55,830 bases of DNA, from contig CALJER010000009.1 of assembly GCA_938074535.1 (NCBI GenBank), positions 1 through 55,830 on the forward strand, in the 5' to 3' direction. The notes beneath the pieces were generated by a model. That model saw nothing but the letters and a program-made list of their open reading frames with translations. It had not been told where the DNA came from and searched no databases. Each line of letters opens with the position of its first letter. Within the stretch, counting starts at the first letter, position 1. Positions 8,824 to 18,019 of the stretch are shown one piece after another. A program made the position numbers and the translations under genes. This DNA comes from an uncultured archaeon (lineage in GTDB: Archaea > Hadarchaeota > Hadarchaeia > Hadarchaeales > WYZ-LMO6).

Positions 8824-9750
8824 CTACCCTCCCTTCAGAGCGCCCAGGATGAGGGGGAGGCAGAGGGTGGCGTCCCCCTCCACCGTGACGTGTTTGGCCT
8901 TCCTGCCGATCTTGCCCCAGGAGATGGCCTCGTGGGTCCTGGCACCGGAGAGGCTCCCGTCGTACTCGTGGGCGGTGGTGAGATAGACGGCGTAGCTCAA
9001 TCCCCCCCCGAACTGGGCCCACCAGATCAGGTGGTGCTTGCTTATCCCACCTCCCACGATGAGGGCCCCCGTTCTCTTGGAGGACCATATCCTCTCGCTG
9101 AGGAGGCTCTCGTCCTTCAGGGGGTCGACTCTGAGGTCGTGGTCCCGGCAGAAGGACCAGAGCTGGTAACCGACGGCTCCGTCCGTCACCCCGGGCACGA
9201 TGACGGGGATCTTCCTCCTGTAGCACCAGTACAGGAAGGAATCTCCTTTGCGGATCCATTTGCCCAGCTCCCAGCAGAGCTCGTAGGTGGAGAGCTCCCT
9301 CCTCCCCGACCGGTAGAGCTCCTCCAGGAACTCCTGCATCTTCTCCTCTATGAGGAGGCCGTAGGAGGAATCCGGGACGAAGACGTTCCCCAGTCTGCTT
9401 ATTCCCCTCTTCCTCAGCTCCGCGTCGTCCACGTGGAAGCTCCCGTGGTAGTACTCCCCGTAGCTCCTAGCCAGATCGTGGTCCAGGGTTCCGCAGGTGG
9501 TTATGACCAAGTCGAAGAAACCTTCCTTCACGAAGTCCCTCACCACGCCCCTGGTGCCGGTGGCCATGAGGCAGGCGGGAAAGGAAAGCATCTTCAGGCA
9601 CTCCCGGTCCGAGAGCATCTCCCTGAGGATCTCCACCCCCCTGGCCAGGAGCTGGGCGTTGAAGCCCCCGCAGGACTCCATCTGCTTCACCAGGTCCCCT
9701 ATCCTGGTGCGGGAGGAGACCCTGAGGTCCTTAACGGCTCGCCCTTTCAT
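8824..9750 (-). CDS. dys: Deoxyhypusine synthase
   Basis: A 308-residue protein matching deoxyhypusine synthase along its length: TTCGTLDHDLAR (NAD-binding region), VPGVTDGAVGYQLW, and the active-site lysine in EAISWGKI near residues 278-285. The enzyme transfers a butylamine group from spermidine to one lysine of aIF5A, whose gene is also in this window (28560-28946, with the target lysine present). It lies between the ribosomal stalk genes and alaS on the same strand. Confidence 0.96.
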   Translation of the reverse strand: MKGRAVKDLRVSSRTRIGDLVKQMESCGGFNAQLLARGVEILREMLSDRECLKMLSFPACLMATGTRGVVRDFVKEGFFDLVITTCGTLDHDLARSYGEYYHGSFHVDDAELRKRGISRLGNVFVPDSSYGLLIEEKMQEFLEELYRSGRRELSTYELCWELGKWIRKGDSFLYWCYRRKIPVIVPGVTDGAVGYQLWSFCRDHDLRVDPLKDESLLSERIWSSKRTGALIVGGGISKHHLIWWAQFGGGLSYAVYLTTAHEYDGSLSGARTHEAISWGKIGRKAKHVTVEGDATLCLPLILGALKGG

Positions 9751-9770
9751 GAGTTTCAGGGAAAAGAGGT

Positions 9771-10076
9771 TCAGCCGAAGAGGGAGGCCAGCCCGGCCAT
9801 GGCTTCCTCTTCCGTCTTTTCCTCCTCCTTCTTCTCCTCCTTCTTTTCCTCGGCCTTCGGAGGAGCGGGAGCCGCCTGTGCGGCGGGTGCCGCGGCCGCA
9901 GCGGAGGCCCCTTTGAGGACCTCCTCTATGTTCACCCCCTCCAGAGCGGAGAGGAGGGTCTTTACCCTGGCTTCGTTCACCTCAACGCCCGCCGCCTTCA
10001 GCACGTTCGTCAGGCTCTCCTCATCGGGCTTCTTGCCCGCGGCGTGCAGCAGCATCACGGCGTGCACATACTCCAA
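9771..10076 (-). CDS. rpl12: Ribosomal protein L12 (P1), stalk protein
   Basis: A 101-residue acidic stalk protein: an N-terminal dimerisation domain starting [16 protein letters not shown], an Ala/Pro hinge, a Lys/Glu-rich stretch and the conserved tail MAGLASLFG that recruits translation factors. The start is TTG at 10076. A perfect AGGAGGT lies seven bases upstream, and this start yields the family-typical N terminus. An ATG seven bases upstream is out of frame. Last gene of the L11-L1-P0-L12 set. Confidence 0.95.
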   Translation of the reverse strand: MEYVHAVMLLHAAGKKPDEESLTNVLKAAGVEVNEARVKTLLSALEGVNIEEVLKGASAAAAAPAAQAAPAPPKAEEKKEEKKEEEKTEEEAMAGLASLFG

Positions 10077-10083
10077 TTTCCAT

Positions 10084-10090
10084 ACCTCCT
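10084..10090 (-). promoter_or_regulatory. Shine-Dalgarno site deciding the TTG start of L12
   Basis: AGGAGGT on the minus strand is separated by seven bases (ATGGAAA) from the TTG at 10076. It supports TTG over the out-of-frame ATG at 10083. It contrasts with the many apparently leaderless genes here. Confidence 0.75.
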
Positions 10091-10120
10091 GAGAGAACTC
10101 ATCCCCTTACTCTTACCCCT

Positions 10121-10993
10121 TTATGAACCTTTCCCCTCCTCCAGCCTGGAGGAGAGATGAAGGGCCTGGAGGTGCGCTCTGGCCAGCAGTTCCGGCAGGG
10201 TCTCCCTGGTGGGGAAGGCGGGGGAGAGGGCGCGGGCCAGGGCGAGGGCGCCCAGGTGGGATTTGAGCAGCAGCGTGGGCAGCGTGAGCGGGGTGGGGTA
10301 CTCGAGGCCCAGGGCCAGGGCGAGGGCCTCCTGGTGCGCCCTGAGGAGCTCTCCCCTCACCACCTCCTCGTCCAGCTCCAGCAGGTCGCCCGAATAGATC
10401 AGGCCGCCGTCGTAGGCGGCCCGCAGCTTGAGGAGGAGATCCACGGGCTCCACTCCTATCTTGAGGAGGAGGTCGGCGGTCTCCTTCGTGATCACCTCCC
10501 CCTTCCTGACCACCGTGAAGTCCTCAGCCACCACCACCTTCCCCGCCTGGACCCTGGCCTTCACCCCCGCCCTCTGCAGCTCGCTGACCACGGGCCCTGG
10601 GGCAAAGTCTGTCTCCCCGGCCCTGATGACCACCTCCATCGAGGAGACCCTGCCCGGCTTGGCGGGGGCCTTCTCCTTCTCCTCTTTCAGGAGGCGGTTG
10701 AGCTTCACGGGCGGGAGATCGGCAAAGAGGAGGGCGCTCTGGCCCCTCAAGTGCTCCAGCAGCCCCTCCAGCCCCTTCCTCTCCTTGGAGGCCTCGGAGA
10801 GGGCCAGCCTGATGAGGGTGTTTTTGGCCACCACTATCTCCCCCTTCCCCCTCAGCTTCTCCCTGACCCTCTGGAAGAGGTGAGAGGGGAAGCCCTCGAA
10901 ATCCAGAACCCCCACCACCCTCGAGGAGAGGAGCTTCTCCTTCAGCTTCTGCAGCACCTCCGTCTTCCAGCTGGGATAGGAGGTCCTCTTCAT
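10121..10993 (-). CDS. rplP0: Ribosomal protein L10/P0, stalk base
   Basis: A 290-residue P0 homologue: N-terminal rRNA-binding domain (VVGVLDFEGFPSHLFQRVR, VAKNTLIRLAL), an archaeal insertion domain (FAPGPVVSELQRAGVKA, VAEDFTVVRKGEVIT) and C-terminal spine helices that bind L12 dimers. Archaeal P0 proteins usually run about 330-350 residues and end in an acidic tail finishing with an L-x-x-LFG-like motif. Here the protein stops at SSRLEEGKGS and that tail is absent. The ATG overlaps the L1 stop (ATGA). Confidence 0.93.
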   Translation of the reverse strand: MKRTSYPSWKTEVLQKLKEKLLSSRVVGVLDFEGFPSHLFQRVREKLRGKGEIVVAKNTLIRLALSEASKERKGLEGLLEHLRGQSALLFADLPPVKLNRLLKEEKEKAPAKPGRVSSMEVVIRAGETDFAPGPVVSELQRAGVKARVQAGKVVVAEDFTVVRKGEVITKETADLLLKIGVEPVDLLLKLRAAYDGGLIYSGDLLELDEEVVRGELLRAHQEALALALGLEYPTPLTLPTLLLKSHLGALALARALSPAFPTRETLPELLARAHLQALHLSSRLEEGKGS

Positions 10994-11643
10994 CCTCTCG
11001 CCCCCAGCTTCACGGGCTTGCCCATGGTGGTTTTCACGTAAACGGCTTTGATCCGTCCCTTTCCCTTCTGCAGGGCCGTCTCCAGGGCCTCAAGCACGCT
11101 GAGGGCGTTCTCCGCCACCTCCTCCTCAGGCATCTCCTCACCCCCTATCCTGGCCCTGATGGCCGGCTGGTCCCTGGTCCTGAGGAAGAGGAGCTTGCGG
11201 TACCTCTCCAGGGCCTGCTGGAGGTTCACGTTGGGAGGAAGGGGCTTTGGGATTTTGTCCCTGGGACCCAGGATGCGGCCGAGCAACCTGCCGGCGAGGG
11301 GCATGAGATCCGGCTGCGCCAGGAAGACGTCGTACTCCCTGGCGAGCCTCTTGGCCTTCTTGGGGTTCTTCCCCAGCTCCTCCAGCTCCGCCCTGGAGAG
11401 CACCAGGTCGGCCCCGGCTTCCTTCGCTCTGAGGGCCATTTCTCCCTCTGCGAAGAGAACCACCCTCCTCTTCCTGCCGTTGCCGTGGGGGAGAAGGGCC
11501 TCGAAGGAGATTCTCTCCTCCGTCTTTTTCAGGTCCAGGTTCTCCAGCGTCACCTGGAGCTCCAGTCCCTGTTTGAACTTCCTTCCCTTTCCAGCCTCCT
11601 TCGCCTGTCTCACGGCCTCCTTCAGGGCTTCCTTCGAGATCAT
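10990..11643 (-). CDS. rpl1: Ribosomal protein L1
   Basis: A 217-residue L1 protein with the typical two-domain pattern; motifs include [18 protein letters not shown] and a C-terminal [13 protein letters not shown]. It binds 23S rRNA at the L1 stalk; in methanogens L1 also represses its own operon, which I cannot test here. The start overlaps the L11 stop (ATGA), indicating coupled translation. Confidence 0.96.
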   Translation of the reverse strand: MISKEALKEAVRQAKEAGKGRKFKQGLELQVTLENLDLKKTEERISFEALLPHGNGRKRRVVLFAEGEMALRAKEAGADLVLSRAELEELGKNPKKAKRLAREYDVFLAQPDLMPLAGRLLGRILGPRDKIPKPLPPNVNLQQALERYRKLLFLRTRDQPAIRARIGGEEMPEEEVAENALSVLEALETALQKGKGRIKAVYVKTTMGKPVKLGARG

Positions 11644-12104
11644 CCGAGTTCCTCCCCGTACTTCCCTTCCTCTATCTCCCTCTGGACCTCCCTGGGGTCC
11701 TTGCCCTCCACCGTCACCCCCATGCTCTTGCAGGTGCCCAGCACCTCCTTCACCTTGCTCTTCAGGTTCTTACCACCCTTTTCCCTAGCGATCTTGACTA
11801 CCTGGGAGAGGGAGAGGTTGCCCACCGCTTCCTTTCCCGCCGTTTTGGCTCCCTTCTCAATCCCGAGCTCCTTCTTCACCAGCACCGACACGGGCGGTGA
11901 GCCCACCTCCACCTGGAACTCCTTGGTTTTCCGGTCCACCGTGAGGATGACGGGGACCTTCATCCCGCTGAACTTGGAGGTGGCCTGGTTTATCCTCTGA
12001 ACCACCTGCCCCACGTTCACCCCCAGGGGGCCCAAGGCCGGTCCCAAGGGTGGACCGGGGCTGGCCTTTCCCCCTTCCACCAGAAGCTTTATCCGGGTTT
12101 TCAT
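11640..12104 (-). CDS. rpl11: Ribosomal protein L11
   Basis: A 154-residue L11 protein with [20 protein letters not shown] near the N terminus and a C-terminal rRNA-binding domain ([17 protein letters not shown]). L11 binds the GTPase-associated region of 23S rRNA. I start at ATG 12104, which gives the family N terminus [12 protein letters not shown]; a codon at 12161 in the same frame would add 19 residues unlike the family. A CTTTTTAG stretch about 25-30 bases upstream could be a weak promoter. Confidence 0.94.
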   Translation of the reverse strand: MKTRIKLLVEGGKASPGPPLGPALGPLGVNVGQVVQRINQATSKFSGMKVPVILTVDRKTKEFQVEVGSPPVSVLVKKELGIEKGAKTAGKEAVGNLSLSQVVKIAREKGGKNLKSKVKEVLGTCKSMGVTVEGKDPREVQREIEEGKYGEELG

Positions 12105-12157
12105 CGAAACACCACCTTCTACCTCGCTAAAAAGGCTTCCTTTCAGGCCCTGCGGGC

Positions 12158-12640
12158 TCACTTCTCCTCTGCGCCCTTTCTCTGTATCACCTTCACGGAC
12201 TCCGACTTGACGGTCACGGGTATGGGCACGGTGGCTTCGAAGAACTCAACCGTTACCTCTTCCTTCTCCTTGTCCACCTGCACGATCCTGGCCCTCTCTC
12301 CCTTGAAGGGTCCTGAGGAGATCTCCACGAGATCCCCCACCTCCATCCTCGTCACGGAGGGCTGGGGAGAGAGGTACTGCTCAAGCTCCTCCATGGAGAG
12401 CTCACCCGAGACCATGCCCCTGGCGTGCTTCACGCCCGCCCTGGCCTTCTCCACCGAGCTCCTCCCGTAGGCCTCCACGAAGAGGTACCCCGAGAGGTTG
12501 GCAGGAGCCATCACGGCCAGGATGGGAAGGTCGTGCTTTTTGGCGTGGGTGATGAGCACATCTGCCGTGTTCTTCTCCTGCCCCACCGTAACCCTTATGG
12601 CATAGATGGAAGGTCGCTGGGCCTCTTCCCTCTCCTCCAA
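12158..12640 (-). CDS. nusG: Transcription elongation factor NusG/Spt5
   Basis: A 160-residue Spt5 homologue: an NGN domain ([31 protein letters not shown]) that binds the RNA polymerase clamp, then a KOW domain ([20 protein letters not shown]). The start is TTG at 12640, one base after the secE stop. It sits in the conserved archaeal order ftsZ-secE-nusG-L11. Confidence 0.95.
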   Translation of the reverse strand: MEEREEAQRPSIYAIRVTVGQEKNTADVLITHAKKHDLPILAVMAPANLSGYLFVEAYGRSSVEKARAGVKHARGMVSGELSMEELEQYLSPQPSVTRMEVGDLVEISSGPFKGERARIVQVDKEKEEVTVEFFEATVPIPVTVKSESVKVIQRKGAEEK

Positions 12641-12643
12641 GCT

Positions 12644-12811
12644 TCAGCCACCCCCCAGGATGAGACGGCCCATCGACATGATGAGGAACCCCACCACGCC
12701 GATGAGCAGCACCCCCAGTCCCGTGACCTTGGAGGCCTCCAAGAACTCTTCCTGTCCCGGTTTCCTGGCCACTAGAAGAACGCGCTTGATCTCGCTCAGC
12801 CTGAAGCTCAT
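12644..12811 (-). CDS. secE: SecE/Sec61-gamma translocase subunit
   Basis: A 55-residue protein with one C-terminal membrane helix (GLGVLLIGVVGFLIMSMG) preceded by an amphipathic segment (RVLLVARKPGQEEFLEASKV), as in archaeal SecE. It clamps SecY in the plasma membrane. The ATG overlaps the ftsZ stop codon (ATGA), which fixes the start. Confidence 0.92.
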   Translation of the reverse strand: MSFRLSEIKRVLLVARKPGQEEFLEASKVTGLGVLLIGVVGFLIMSMGRLILGGG

Positions 12812-13917
12812 ATGCTTCTCAGCCCCAAGTCTATCTGCTCGGGTTTGAGCCTGGGAGCGGGAGGCCTGGCCTGGGAGTGCGGCGAGTATACGCCCGTGAC
12901 CACCAGCAGGACCCTGAGGTTGTTCTTCATCTCCTCGTAGATCTGGGCCCCGCATATCACGTGTGCTTCGGGGTCGAGCACCTCCGAGACCTTACCAAAG
13001 ACCTTCCCCGCTTCGCTGAGGGTGAGGCTGGGGCCGCCCACCACGTTGATCAGGGCGCGCTTGCCCCCTGCGATGTCCGCCTCCAGCAGGGGGCTGTGGA
13101 TGGCCTCCTCCACCGCCTCCTCTGCCCTGTTCTCCGCGTCGGATTCCCCTATCCCTATCAGGGCGGTCCCGCTGTCCTTCAGGACGGTCTCCAGGTCCGC
13201 GAAGTCCAGGTTGATGAGTCCAGGCTTCGTTATGGTCTCCGTTATACCCTTCACGGCGTTCATGATGATCTGGTCGGCCACCTTGAAGGCTGCTCCCAGG
13301 GGCAGCCCGGGGGCCAGCTCCAGGAGCTTGTCGTTGGGGATCACGATCACCGCATCCACGTTCTGCTTGAGCCTCTCCAGCCCGGCTCTGGCGTTGAGCA
13401 TCCTCCTGTTGCCTTCCACCCTGAAGGGAAGGGTCACCACGGCCACGGTGAGGGCACCGAGCTTCTTGGCGATTTCGGCCACCACCGGTGCCGCCCCCGT
13501 ACCCGTCCCGCCCCCCAGCCCGCAGGTGATGAAAACCATGTCTGCTTCGTACAGGTGGTCCTTTATCAGGTCCTCATCCTCCCGGGCCGCCTGCTCCCCC
13601 TTGGAGGGATCGGCCCCCGCACCCAGGCCCCCGGTGGTCTGTTTGCCTATCAGGAGCTTCCGATCGGCCAGCGTGTAGAGGAGGTCCTGTGCGTCCGTGT
13701 TGATGGCAATGGTTTCGGCCCCGTAGATCCCCACCTCCATCATCCTGGAAAGCGTGTTTCCACCGCTCCCCCCGCACCCCACCACCAGGGTCCTCACTGC
13801 GGCCTTCTCCTGAATCTCCTTCAGCTCCTGGTCGGTGTATCCCTTGCTCCCGGGTTTGGCTATCTTGCCCAGCTCAGAAAGTCCAGGCTTCACGGGATTT
13901 GCAGATGGGGCACCCAT
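12808..13917 (-). CDS. ftsZ: Cell division GTPase FtsZ
   Basis: A 369-residue tubulin-like GTPase. Nucleotide motifs seen: [15 protein letters not shown] near 46, INTDAQDL near 72, and the tubulin signature [10 protein letters not shown] at 135-144. It polymerises at midcell as the division ring. It starts at ATG 13917 because a TTTAAAA element lies about 30 bases upstream and the long upstream reading frame runs into dtdA coding sequence. It is first in ftsZ-secE-nusG-L11-L1-P0-L12. Its membrane anchor SepF is encoded at 21325. Confidence 0.96.
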   Translation of the reverse strand: MGAPSANPVKPGLSELGKIAKPGSKGYTDQELKEIQEKAAVRTLVVGCGGSGGNTLSRMMEVGIYGAETIAINTDAQDLLYTLADRKLLIGKQTTGGLGAGADPSKGEQAAREDEDLIKDHLYEADMVFITCGLGGGTGTGAAPVVAEIAKKLGALTVAVVTLPFRVEGNRRMLNARAGLERLKQNVDAVIVIPNDKLLELAPGLPLGAAFKVADQIIMNAVKGITETITKPGLINLDFADLETVLKDSGTALIGIGESDAENRAEEAVEEAIHSPLLEADIAGGKRALINVVGGPSLTLSEAGKVFGKVSEVLDPEAHVICGAQIYEEMKNNLRVLLVVTGVYSPHSQARPPAPRLKPEQIDLGLRSI

Positions 13918-13944
13918 TGCATCAGTGAAGAGAGGTTTTTTCGG

Positions 13945-13951
13945 TTTTAAA
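13945..13951 (-). promoter_or_regulatory. TATA box of the ftsZ-ribosomal operon
   Basis: TTTAAAA on the minus strand lies 28-34 bases upstream of the ftsZ ATG and overlaps the last bases of dtdA. Confidence 0.6.
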
Positions 13952-14753
13952 CCTTTTGAGAAAGAGACTGTCTCACCGTGAGTTTGGTTATCCCCAGCTT
14001 CCTGGAGGCCTCCCCCACCACCTTCTTCTGTTCGGAGTTCAGCCCCTCCTCGTCCGAGAGGATAAGCCCCACCTTCCCCTGGGTTTTGAGCACGGCTTCC
14101 CGGAGGAGGTCCTGCGTGAGGGGAGCATACTTGGGCAGGAGGTGTCCCACCCAGCACTTGGTCTTGAGGACCGCTTCCGTGTGCCTGGGGGCGTAGTGGG
14201 GCCCCCCCACTCCCACGGCCCTGAGGCACTCTCCTGGCGGTGAGAGAACGGCCTTCGCCACCGCCTCCCCAGCCTCCTCCCTGGTCCACTCCTTCTTTTC
14301 GCTCCCTATCTCCACGAAGGTCACGGGGACGCTCAGGCCCGTGGGGCCGTGGTGCGTGGCCTCCAGGCACACCCGGTGGGGCAGGTCCATCTCCTCCTTC
14401 ACGAGCTGGAGGGAGCGGAGGATGGAGCCCACCGTTTCGGGCTTTGCCACCCCCAGCCTCCCCTCTGCGGGTTCACCGGGGACGTGCACGGAGAGGGTGG
14501 GGATGCCGGAGGTGCTGGCGTGCCTGGATAGGACCAGCACCTCGCTGGCCGGGAGGGGTAGGGATTTCATCCTCAGGGGATCCTCCTCCGAGGGCAGAAG
14601 CACGTAGTCGCCGTGCCTGTAGGCCTTTCCAAGCTTCTGGAAAGGGTAGAGCCTGAGGAGGTGGCGGCAGATGTTCTCCGCCGCCGGGTCCCCTAGCGAG
14701 GCCAGAAGCAGCCTGGTGCCCTTTTCCTGGTCCCCCCTTCCCCCAGAAGTCAT
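13947..14753 (-). CDS. dtdA: D-aminoacyl-tRNA deacylase, archaeal DtdA type
   Basis: A 268-residue protein matching archaeal/plant DtdA (GEK1 family): VLSRHASTSGIPTLSVHVPG, LEATHHGPTGLSVPVTFVEIG, and VGVGGPHYAPRHTEAVL. It is a zinc-dependent enzyme that releases D-amino acids from tRNA. Its ATG overlaps the stop of the acetyl-CoA synthetase gene, so the two are co-transcribed although functionally unrelated. Confidence 0.94.
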   Translation of the reverse strand: MTSGGRGDQEKGTRLLLASLGDPAAENICRHLLRLYPFQKLGKAYRHGDYVLLPSEEDPLRMKSLPLPASEVLVLSRHASTSGIPTLSVHVPGEPAEGRLGVAKPETVGSILRSLQLVKEEMDLPHRVCLEATHHGPTGLSVPVTFVEIGSEKKEWTREEAGEAVAKAVLSPPGECLRAVGVGGPHYAPRHTEAVLKTKCWVGHLLPKYAPLTQDLLREAVLKTQGKVGLILSDEEGLNSEQKKVVGEASRKLGITKLTVRQSLSQKV

Positions 14754-16645
14754 TTTTCCCGCTTCAGGAGACTCCTGAACTCATCCACCACGGCAGGATC
14801 CTCTATGGTGGAGTAGTCACCCAGAGGCTGGTCGAACAGAAGGGCCCTGATGAGCCTTCTCATGATCTTTCCGCTCCTGGTCTTGGGCAGCCTGTCCACG
14901 AAGAAGAAGCCTCCGAACACTACGAGGGGACCCATCAGGTTCCTCACCTTCTCCCTTATCTCCTCCTTGAGCTTCTCGGAGGGCGAGAAGCCCCCCTTCA
15001 GCACCACGAAGGCGCAGGCCACCTCCTTCTTCACGGGATCCGGCATTCCCACCACGGCAGCCTCCGCCACCGCGGGGTGGGAGAGGAGAGCGCTCTCCAC
15101 CTCAATGGCACCTATCCGGTGGCCTGAGATCTTTATCACCTCGTCCGTTCTGGCGATGAACCAGAGGTATCCGTCCTCGTCCTTCTTGGCCGCGTCGCCC
15201 GTGTAGTAGTAGGGAGGGATCCGGTTCCAGTACTCCTCCACGTACCTCCCCTCCTCCCTCCACAGGGTCTGGATGAGGCCTGGGAAGGGTTTTTTGACTA
15301 CGAAGATTCCTTCCACTCCCGGCGGAACGGGTTTTCCCTTCTCGTCCACCACCTCACCTTCCACGCCGGGCAGAGGAATGGCAGCCGATCCTGGCTTGAT
15401 GGGGAGGAGGGAGATGCCGTACGGGTTCCCCACGATGGGTCCCCCCGTCTCCGTTTGCCACATGTGGTCCACCACCGGCGCCCTGTCCTTCAGCACCTTC
15501 TTCTGCAGCCACTCCCAGGCGGGGGGGTTGAGGGGCTCCCCTGCGGAGGCCACGAACTTGATGGAGCTGAGATCGTACCTGGAGGGTGGTTCGTCCCCGT
15601 ACTTCATGAGGGTCCGAATGAGGGTGGGTGAAACCCACATCTTCGTGACCTTATGCTTCTCCACCAGCTTCCAGAGGATGTCGGGGGAGGGGTAATCGGG
15701 CGTGCCTTCGTACATCAGGGTGGTGGCCCCCACCAGCAGGGGCCCGAAAAGCACGTAGCTTGACCCCACGATCCAGCCTATGTCTGAGAGGCAGAACCAC
15801 ACATCCTTCTCCTCCAGGCCGTAGACCCACTTCCCCATGGCGTATACGTAAACTTGGTATCCTCCGTGCGTGTGCAGGGCCCCCTTGGGCTTGGCAGTAG
15901 TCCCGGAGGTGTATAAGATGAGGGCGGGCTCGTTTGCTTCCATCGGGACGAGCTCCGCGTCCTCCTTCCTCCCCAGCTTCAGGGCCTCGTCCCAGTAGAG
16001 GTCCCTTCCCTCCTTCATCTCCGTGCCTTTTTCCCCCCTCCTCAGGACCAGCACTCTCTCCACCCTGTTGGGGGACTCCAGCGCCCTGTCCACGATCTCT
16101 TTTAGGTGGATGGGGGTTCCCCTCCGGTAGGCGAGGTCGGAGGTGAGCACCACCTTCGCGTCGGCGTCGGCTATCCGCTCGGCAAGGGCGTGGTAGCCGA
16201 ACCCAGCGAAGACGGGGGAGTAAATGGCCCCTATTCTAAGGCAGGAGAGAATCCCTATAGCCGCCTCCGGGACCATGGGCATGTAGAGGGTCACCCGGTC
16301 TCCCTTCCTCACCCCCAAAGCCCTCAGGACGGAGGAGAACCTCTTCACTTCCTCAAGGAGCTGCTGGTAGGTCAGGATGCGGCTTTCACCCGTCTCCGCC
16401 GACTCCCAAATCAGGGCGGGTTTGTTCCCCTTGCCCCTCTCCACCTGGCGATCGAGGCAGTTGTAGGAAATGTTGGTGGTGCCTCCCACGAACCACTTGA
16501 AGAAGGGGTACTTTCCCTTCTCGAAGACCTTTTGGTACCTCTCGAACCAGTGGAGTTCCTCCGCTACTTTGCCCCACAGCTTCTCCGGGCTCTTTCTCCC
16601 CAGCTCTATCATCTTCTGGAGTTCTGGTGGCAGGGTGAGGGTCAT
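14750..16645 (-). CDS. acs: AMP-forming acyl-CoA synthetase, acetyl-CoA synthetase type
   Basis: A 631-residue adenylate-forming enzyme, the full length of Acs. It carries the ATP motif LILYTSGTTAKPKGALHTHG, YYTGDAAKKDEDGYLWFIAR, ISGHRIGAIEVE and the C-terminal catalytic lysine in PKTRSGKIMRR. It activates acetate, propionate or a similar short acid to the acyl-CoA with ATP; specificity cannot be read from sequence alone. First gene of a pair with dtdA. Confidence 0.92.
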   Translation of the reverse strand: MTLTLPPELQKMIELGRKSPEKLWGKVAEELHWFERYQKVFEKGKYPFFKWFVGGTTNISYNCLDRQVERGKGNKPALIWESAETGESRILTYQQLLEEVKRFSSVLRALGVRKGDRVTLYMPMVPEAAIGILSCLRIGAIYSPVFAGFGYHALAERIADADAKVVLTSDLAYRRGTPIHLKEIVDRALESPNRVERVLVLRRGEKGTEMKEGRDLYWDEALKLGRKEDAELVPMEANEPALILYTSGTTAKPKGALHTHGGYQVYVYAMGKWVYGLEEKDVWFCLSDIGWIVGSSYVLFGPLLVGATTLMYEGTPDYPSPDILWKLVEKHKVTKMWVSPTLIRTLMKYGDEPPSRYDLSSIKFVASAGEPLNPPAWEWLQKKVLKDRAPVVDHMWQTETGGPIVGNPYGISLLPIKPGSAAIPLPGVEGEVVDEKGKPVPPGVEGIFVVKKPFPGLIQTLWREEGRYVEEYWNRIPPYYYTGDAAKKDEDGYLWFIARTDEVIKISGHRIGAIEVESALLSHPAVAEAAVVGMPDPVKKEVACAFVVLKGGFSPSEKLKEEIREKVRNLMGPLVVFGGFFFVDRLPKTRSGKIMRRLIRALLFDQPLGDYSTIEDPAVVDEFRSLLKREK

Positions 16646-16684
16646 CCTCCCCTTCTTTCTCCCCCTCCTTAAAAAGATGCAGGC

Positions 16685-17749
16685 CTAACCCTTCCCGGCC
16701 TTTATTATTCTGTAGCCAGAGGCTTTCCTCAGCCTGTCCGTCACGGCCACCCCCAGTCCCCTGAGGGGCACCCCTTCGGCCAGGATCACCTCCACCCCTT
16801 TAGCCTCCAGCTCCCGGAGGGCCCCGAAGAGCCTCCTGGCAGCCTCCCTGGGCTCCTCCCTTCTTCCCAGCGAGGCCGATACCTCAGCCCTGCAGCGGGA
16901 GAGGGTTTCCTCCGTGGCCAGAATCCCCACTTTCTTCCCCCCCCTCCTTAGCTCCTCCGCCAGCTCAGAGAGCTTCTCCTTCACCGCCTCTGGCTCTCCC
17001 TCCACCACCCACATTTCCGCGCTTGGGGCGTAGTGCCTGTGCTTCATACCCGGGGACTTGGCCCTTTCCACCTCCACCTCCCTCTCGGCCAGGACGGAAG
17101 GGTGGAAGACCACCTCCCCCAGCACCTCCTCCAGGGCCTCCCTGGGAGTTCCTCCGGGGCGGAGGATCTGGGGAGGCCTGACCGTGAGGTCGAGCACCGT
17201 GGACTCCACTCCCACTGCCGTGGGGCCTGCGTCTAGGATCAGGTCTATCCTGCCGTCCAGATCCTGCAGCACGTGTTCGGCTGTGGTGGGGCTGGGTCTC
17301 CCGGCGAGGTTGGCGCTGGGTGCGGCCACCGGGGTCCCGCCCCCGCGGATGAGGGCCAGGGCTACCGCGTGCTTGGGCATGCGCAGGGCTATGGTGTCTA
17401 GGCCGCAGGTGGTGACGGAGGGGACGGAAGGGGAGCGCTTCAAGACCAGCGTGAGGGGCCCTGGCCAGAACCTTTCCACCAGCCTTTCCGCCTCCGGGGG
17501 TACCTCCACCGCCAGCCGGTCGATCTCCCCGGGCTCTCCTATGTGCACGATGGGGGGATTGTCCAGAGGCCTCTTCTTGGCCTCGAAGAGGGAGAGGACG
17601 GCCTTCGGGTTGAGGGCGTCTGCCCCCAGCCCGTAGACGGTTTCGGTGGGAAAGGCGACGAGGCCGCCCTCCTTCAGCCTCCTCGCCGCCGCCACAATCT
17701 TTTCGGGATCCGGGTTTCGTGGATCCACCCTCAGGACGAGCGTCTTCAT
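16685..17749 (-). CDS. sua5: Threonylcarbamoyl-AMP synthase Sua5
   Basis: A 354-residue protein with an N-terminal YrdC domain (FPTETVYGLGADALNP, SANLAGRPSPTTAEHV) and the extra C-terminal Sua5 domain, giving the full two-domain length. It makes threonylcarbamoyl-AMP from threonine, bicarbonate and ATP for the t6A37 modification of ANN-decoding tRNAs. It appears to stand alone, upstream of acs on the same strand. Confidence 0.94.
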   Translation of the reverse strand: MKTLVLRVDPRNPDPEKIVAAARRLKEGGLVAFPTETVYGLGADALNPKAVLSLFEAKKRPLDNPPIVHIGEPGEIDRLAVEVPPEAERLVERFWPGPLTLVLKRSPSVPSVTTCGLDTIALRMPKHAVALALIRGGGTPVAAPSANLAGRPSPTTAEHVLQDLDGRIDLILDAGPTAVGVESTVLDLTVRPPQILRPGGTPREALEEVLGEVVFHPSVLAEREVEVERAKSPGMKHRHYAPSAEMWVVEGEPEAVKEKLSELAEELRRGGKKVGILATEETLSRCRAEVSASLGRREEPREAARRLFGALRELEAKGVEVILAEGVPLRGLGVAVTDRLRKASGYRIIKAGKG

Positions 17750-17923
17750 CCCTCTCCCTTCTTCCGGTGAAGTAAAAGAAGTCAGCTGGAGCGATGTCCA
17801 GAGTCAGGTGATTCAACTTAGGCCTTCATGACCGCGATGCGAGCCTAACCCCATATCTTTAAGCCAGCGCTCCATCCGTGGGAGGATGACGCGTTCCCAT
17901 TTCTGAGAGGAACTAAATTTAAG

Positions 17924-17996
17924 TGGGCCCGCTGGGATTCGAACCCAGGATCTTCGCCTCGTCAAGGCGACGTCATAGCCGCTAGACCACGGGCCC
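17924..17996 (-). tRNA. tRNA-Val (GAC anticodon)
   Basis: A 73-base cloverleaf on the minus strand: acceptor GGGCCCG pairs with CGGGCCC, discriminator A, anticodon stem TCGCC/GGCGA around loop TTGACGA, T arm CTGGGTTCGAATCCCAG. No intron. CCA is not encoded. Outside the anticodon arm it is identical to the second tRNA-Val at 52929-53001. Confidence 0.96.
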
Positions 17997-18019
17997 ATCT
18001 TTTCTCTCTTCCCAGGCTT

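Noticed and set aside
6682-10092. A very long plus-strand open frame (over 1100 codons) opposite alaS, dys and L12
   Set aside because: It is the antisense of strongly supported genes. High GC keeps the reverse frame free of stops; its composition (His, Pro, Leu, Gly rich) is typical of such shadows.
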